Below are positions 13,803-16,630 of a DNA stretch of 16,630 bases, one piece after another. Positions within the stretch are counted from its first letter, which is position 1. Each line of letters starts with the position of its first letter. The notes below the pieces were generated by a model. That model saw nothing but the letters and a program-made list of their open reading frames with translations, made no database searches and was not told the DNA's origin. The position numbers and the translations under genes are program-made. This DNA comes from Candidatus Hydrogenedentota bacterium (lineage in GTDB: Bacteria; Hydrogenedentota; Hydrogenedentia; Hydrogenedentiales; GCA-2746185): contig DTSJ01000076.1 in NCBI GenBank assembly GCA_012965445.1, positions 1-16,630 on the forward strand, given 5' to 3'.

Positions 13803-14369
13803 TCAATTCTGACGGAGCTGTTCCAATATCTGCTTAAACTCGTTCACGGCATCCTCCAGTATGTCATTTACAATTACATAGTCGTATTCGTTTTTCGCCT
13901 GCAACTCGACCTCCGCGTTTCGCAGGCGCGTCGCAATCTGGCCCTCATCCAACCCGCCGCGTCCGCGGATTCGCTCTTCGAGTACTTCGAGCGAAGGTGC
14001 CATAATGAATATCGTCGTTGCCGTCGGTTCGACCGCTTTGACGCTGCGCATGCCCTGTATATCCAGTTCCAGAACCACATCACGGCCTGCGCTCACGTGC
14101 TTGTCTACTTCCGAATGCGGCGTACCGTACAGGTTTCCATGCACGTCCGCCCACTCGACGAACTGTCCTTCTTCAATTTTCCGTTTGAACTCAGCAACAC
14201 TTACGAACCAGTAATGCGTGCCGTCCTTTTCCTTGTTGCGTGGCTGCCGCGTCGTCACCGAAACCGGATGCACGACCCGATCATCGAATTCCATCACGGC
14301 GCCGATAATCGTATCTTTGCCACCACCCGATGGTGCGGACACCACGCATAAGTTACCTGTTCGCATCAT
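13803..14369 (-). CDS. gmk: guanylate kinase
   Basis: Phosphorylates GMP (and dGMP) to GDP with ATP; 188 residues, close to the usual bacterial length. The P-loop is SAPSGGGKDTII (~10-21), the GMP-binding region holds VSVTTRQPR (~37-45) and DGTHYWFVS (~49-57), followed by FVEWADVHGNLYGTP (~70-84), and the core strand LELDIQGM (~99-106). The lid is LEERIRGRG..EGQIATRL. The P-loop has Asp where family members usually have Ser or Gly between GK and T. The start is one of two tandem ATGs (14369 or 14366); a TTG precedes them in frame. The ribosome binding site is weak, and the start lies about ten bases after the yicC stop, which fits translational coupling. Confidence 0.96.
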   Translation of the reverse strand: MMRTGNLCVVSAPSGGGKDTIIGAVMEFDDRVVHPVSVTTRQPRNKEKDGTHYWFVSVAEFKRKIEEGQFVEWADVHGNLYGTPHSEVDKHVSAGRDVVLELDIQGMRSVKAVEPTATTIFIMAPSLEVLEERIRGRGGLDEGQIATRLRNAEVELQAKNEYDYVIVNDILEDAVNEFKQILEQLRQN

Positions 14370-14379
14370 CAATAGTTTT

Positions 14380-15258
14380 CTATTCGATATTCTGGATTTG
14401 TTCGCGAAATTTTTCCAGTTCCGATTTCATATTCAAAACATGGCGTACCACGTCCGTATCGCGCACTTTGGAACCCAGCGTATTGATTTCACGCTGAATC
14501 TCCTGAGTCAGGAAATTTAATTTCCGACCTCCAGCTTCGTCACCGTCCATCAGTTCAACAGCGTGATCCAGATGCGACCTGAGACGAACGAGTTCTTCGG
14601 TTACGTCACCTTTGTCCGAAAGCAGCGCAACTTCGACCGCAATTCGATCCTCTGCCACCGAAGAATCTTCGATAAGTGCCGCAATACGGTCACGCAGCCG
14701 ATTGACATAGATCTCATTCAGCTCCGGCAGGCGAGCTTCCACTTCTTCAACTGTGGTGCGTATCAGGTCGATACGGTGTGCAAGATCTGCATAGAGTTTG
14801 CTGCCTTCAACATCACGCATTGCATTGAGGTTCGTTAGTGCCTCTCGCAGCAGGCCTTCGAGTGCCTCCTGCGCTTTTTCCAGATTGTCTTCGTCTTCCT
14901 TCTGCTGGAATACTCCTGTAAACTGGGCGAGCGTGTTTACCGACAACGAATCACTGCTCCCAGCCATCTGGGCCAACTCCTCGGCGGCATCTATGTATTG
15001 CTGAGCGATGGTCGTATCCAACACCAGACCTTGCGCAGTGCCGTCGAGCCGCTTTCGATTCACACTTATATTCAACTTTCCGCGACTGAGATAGTCCTTC
15101 AGTAGTTCCCGCAACGCTGATTCGACGGGCGACCACTCGTAGGGAAGGCGAATGGATGCGTCCAGATAGCGATGATTTACGGTACTCAATTCCATTGAAA
15201 CAGAGGAATTATTAAAATCACACGACGCTTTACCAAATCCGGTCATACTGCGTATCAA
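14380..15258 (-). CDS. yicC: YicC/YloC-family endoribonuclease
   Basis: The 292-residue protein belongs to the YicC family; the E. coli member has been described as an endoribonuclease acting in small-RNA turnover. The N-terminus MIRSMTGFGKA, NHRYLDASIRLP (~28-39) and SRGKLNISV are conserved. At the C-terminus GRKLNFLTQEIQREINTLGSK (~243-263), then VRD, is the family signature. The middle is helical and probably coiled-coil. The start is TTG at 15256-15258: GGAGG lies nine bases upstream, and the reading MIRSMT matches the E. coli start. The ATG four codons later would be 21 bases from that site. It is the first gene of the operon with gmk, rpoZ and coaBC. Confidence 0.94.
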   Translation of the reverse strand: MIRSMTGFGKASCDFNNSSVSMELSTVNHRYLDASIRLPYEWSPVESALRELLKDYLSRGKLNISVNRKRLDGTAQGLVLDTTIAQQYIDAAEELAQMAGSSDSLSVNTLAQFTGVFQQKEDEDNLEKAQEALEGLLREALTNLNAMRDVEGSKLYADLAHRIDLIRTTVEEVEARLPELNEIYVNRLRDRIAALIEDSSVAEDRIAVEVALLSDKGDVTEELVRLRSHLDHAVELMDGDEAGGRKLNFLTQEIQREINTLGSKVRDTDVVRHVLNMKSELEKFREQIQNIE

Positions 15259-15267
15259 GCCGGGATA

Positions 15268-15272
15268 CCTCC
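15268..15272 (-). promoter_or_regulatory. ribosome binding site that fixes the TTG start of yicC
   Basis: GGAGG on the minus strand, nine bases before TTG (15256-15258). The next in-frame ATG (15244-15246) is too far away for this site, so initiation at TTG is the better reading. Confidence 0.8.
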
Positions 15273-15291
15273 AAAGTCGTAACGACCCATC

Positions 15292-15320
15292 ATGATACCG
15301 TATTTCGAAGATCTTCGCAA
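15292..15320 (-). promoter_or_regulatory. promoter of the yicC-gmk-rpoZ-coaBC operon
   Basis: On the minus strand TTGCGA (15315-15320, 4 of 6) and TATCAT (15292-15297, 5 of 6) are spaced exactly 17 bases apart. The predicted start is near 15285, giving a leader of about 27 bases before the TTG start. A perfect 12-base palindrome, CGAAGATCTTCG (15306-15317), fills part of the spacer and overlaps the -35 element. Confidence 0.72.
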
Positions 15321-15397
15321 GTTTTTACCCTGCATAGACTTGGAGATGCGGGGAAACGGCCCACTCCGAAGTTTAGAGGATTGAATCGGTCAATCTG

Positions 15398-15415
15398 ACT
15401 GTTTGCAGGTACAGT
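15398..15415. promoter_or_regulatory. ACTGT-N8-ACAGT inverted repeat (operator-like)
   Basis: ACTGTTTGCAGGTACAGT is an inverted repeat with five-base arms and an eight-base gap, 60 bases before the response-regulator start. CTGT-N8-ACAG is the core of the E. coli LexA (SOS) box. Whether this lineage's LexA reads that motif is unknown, and other dimeric regulators bind similar sites. I see no confident -35/-10 pair next to it. Confidence 0.4.
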
Positions 15416-15474
15416 TAAGGTGTATGGAATGACATGCAATCAGTCTTGAGGGGGCTAGAAAGGAGACAACAGCT

Positions 15475-15885
15475 ATGGAAACGATTCTGGTTATCGATGA
15501 TGATGTTGAAATGCGTGACGTGTTGTTCGATCTTCTTTCGCTGGACGGTTATGAAGTTTTGCTTGCCGCAGACGGCAGTTCAGGAATAGAGCGTTACCGA
15601 AATTCTCTGCCGGAACTGGTCATCACCGATTTGAAGATGCCGAACGTCAATGGGATCGAAGTGCTGGAAGAGTTAAAAAATGAATTCCCGGATACTCCGA
15701 TCATGGTGATTACCGGAGTCAGTGATATGACCATGATCGAAGAGGCCATCGAGCATGCCGCGAACCGTATTCTCAAAAAGCCCTTCGAGGTTGATGAGCT
15801 TCTGACCGCTATTGATGAACTTCTCGGACATGAAAGCCCTACTCCGGGGGATCGTGCTGAGCATCACCAATCGCACATCGGATAG
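15475..15885 (+). CDS. single-domain (CheY-like) response regulator
   Basis: The 136-residue protein is a receiver domain with no output domain. Phospho-acceptor Asp52 lies in ELVITDLKMPN, the acidic metal pocket is Asp8-Asp9 (VIDDD), the switch Thr80 is in VITGVSD, and Lys102 is in LKKPFEVDEL. A short polar tail (HESPTPGDRAEHHQSHIG) follows the last helix. Such proteins act by protein-protein contact or as phosphorelay intermediates. No histidine kinase is next to it, so its partner lies elsewhere. AAAGGAGA sits eight bases before the ATG at 15475. It is transcribed away from the yicC operon, and an operator-like inverted repeat lies upstream. Confidence 0.93.
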   Translation: METILVIDDDVEMRDVLFDLLSLDGYEVLLAADGSSGIERYRNSLPELVITDLKMPNVNGIEVLEELKNEFPDTPIMVITGVSDMTMIEEAIEHAANRILKKPFEVDELLTAIDELLGHESPTPGDRAEHHQSHIG

Positions 15886-15912
15886 ACCGTTTACATCGCT
15901 TTTCCGGCTCTG

Positions 15913-15941
15913 TTGGAATCCCTCTTCCAATGTGTTAGGCT
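15913..15941 (+). promoter_or_regulatory. possible promoter for the cytochrome gene
   Basis: TTGGAA (15913-15918, 4 of 6) and TAGGCT (15936-15941) are 17 bases apart, with TGT before the -10 as an extended element. The predicted leader is about 30 bases. TTGGAA also pairs with TTCCAA (15925-15930) as a small six-base hairpin; no T-tract follows, so I do not call it a terminator for the response-regulator gene. Confidence 0.35.
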
Positions 15942-15978
15942 AAACTCCACTGGATAACCACCAATTCGGAGACGAGCC

Positions 15979-16630
15979 ATGCGTTTCAACTTTCTTGCCT
16001 GCGCAATTGCGCTGTCCACAGTTGTTTCAGTATCTGTGGACGCAGAGGGCCGCTACACCTTCTACAAGGATGTCGCACCCATACTTCAGGAAAACTGTCA
16101 GGAGTGCCATCGTCCTGCCGGAGCAAACTTCGGTGGAATGATAGCGCCGATGTCGCTCATCCGCTACGAAGAAGTGCGCCCCTGGGCAAAGTCGATTATC
16201 AAACAGATCCAGTCGCGCGAGATGCCGCCCTGGGATGCGGACGCCAAACACAAGGGCCAGTTCCGAAACGAACGCACGCTCGAAGATTCGGAGATCGCTC
16301 TGATCACACAATGGGTAGACAGCGGCGCGCCCCGTGGAAACCCGAAGGACGCACCGGTACCGCGCACTTTTGAAGCATTCGAAGGCTGGATGATCGGTGA
16401 ACCCGATTTGATCGTAGCGATGCCGGAGCCTTACCACGTAAGCGATGATGTCTATGATCAATACACAGCGTTCAGCGTGGATCTCTCGGATGCCGACCTG
16501 CCGGAAGATGTGTGGATTACTTCATTTCAATGCAAGCCCGGCAGCAAGATCATTCATCACTTCAATTGTCATCTATTGCCCCCCACGGACGGAAAGCTTC
16601 CTCCTGCACAGGACAAGCCTGAGTCGTCGA
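15979..16630 (+). CDS. secreted cytochrome c / PHM-like monooxygenase protein, partial at right edge
   Basis: The open frame runs from ATG 15979 (GGAGACGAG just upstream) to the edge without a stop, about 217 residues seen. Residues 1-22 form a signal peptide (hydrophobic core ACAIALSTVVSVSV, cleavage near DA-EG). A mono-haem c-type domain follows: VAPILQENCQECHRPAG with C40-x-x-C43-H44, and a likely distal Met in SREMPPW (~79-85). ITQWVDSGAPRGN (~109-121) is the usual end of this cytochrome type. After a linker, FSVDLSDADLPEDVWITSFQ and PGSKIIHHFNCHLL resemble the first domain of copper type II ascorbate-dependent (PHM-like) monooxygenases, where the HH pair would bind copper. It is probably periplasmic and redox active; the substrate is unknown. 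Confidence 0.85.
   Translation, partial: MRFNFLACAIALSTVVSVSVDAEGRYTFYKDVAPILQENCQECHRPAGANFGGMIAPMSLIRYEEVRPWAKSIIKQIQSREMPPWDADAKHKGQFRNERTLEDSEIALITQWVDSGAPRGNPKDAPVPRTFEAFEGWMIGEPDLIVAMPEPYHVSDDVYDQYTAFSVDLSDADLPEDVWITSFQCKPGSKIIHHFNCHLLPPTDGKLPPAQDKPESS

Noticed and set aside
15913..15930. TTGGAA/TTCCAA hairpin after the response regulator
   Set aside because: Only six base pairs and no T-tract; its left arm is better read as a possible -35 element.

Overview
The window is a bacterial chromosome segment, closely packed and made up mostly of housekeeping genes. No tRNA, rRNA, CRISPR array, insertion sequence or prophage gene was recognised. The source looks like a Gram-negative-type heterotroph that uses menaquinone (MenA, MenB) and makes haem by the C5 route (HemL). 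It has a six-domain ribosomal protein S1. It also carries secreted proteins of kinds I associate with Planctomycetes, Verrucomicrobia and related uncultured lineages: a DUF6807 protein, a PQQ-like propeller and a large c-type cytochrome with a monooxygenase-like domain. Placement in or near that group is an inference of low confidence.

Layout, left to right. (1) Positions 1-1619, minus strand: menB followed by menA, the last steps of naphthoquinone assembly. menA runs off the left edge and stops looking like menA in the last ~65 bases. (2) 1799-3662, plus: an unrecognised protein with two similar halves, then hemL. (3) 3667-8518, minus: rpsA with its own promoter and a strong intrinsic terminator, then ilvB and a DUF3445/HODM-like gene that probably form one transcript. 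(4) 8772-9389, plus: a glyoxalase-II-like metallo-beta-lactamase-fold hydrolase, followed directly by a decayed fragment of an ECF sigma factor. (5) 9659-11818: a convergent pair of secreted-protein genes, DUF6807 (plus) and a beta-propeller (minus). (6) 11896-15258, minus: yicC, gmk, rpoZ, coaBC and an ACT-domain gene in one tight operon with a clear sigma-70-type promoter upstream. (7) 15475 to the right edge, plus: a stand-alone response regulator and the start of a secreted cytochrome c / PHM-like protein that is open at the edge.

How the genes fit together. Group 6 is the well-known yicC-gmk-rpoZ-coaBC cluster, linking RNA turnover, GDP supply, RNA polymerase assembly and coenzyme A synthesis. 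Groups 1 and 2 supply quinone and haem for respiration, which fits with the cytochrome at the right edge. Groups 4 and 5 look like accessory cargo. The sigma-factor remnant lies where this cargo meets the older backbone and suggests past rearrangement.

I did not find a convincing complete new system. The best leads are the sigma-factor fossil, a hairpin that would hide the propeller gene's ribosome binding site, an ACTGT-N8-ACAGT operator-like repeat before the response regulator, the HODM-like gene next to ilvB, and the loss of menA similarity at the left edge. No stretch longer than about 300 bases lacks a gene.
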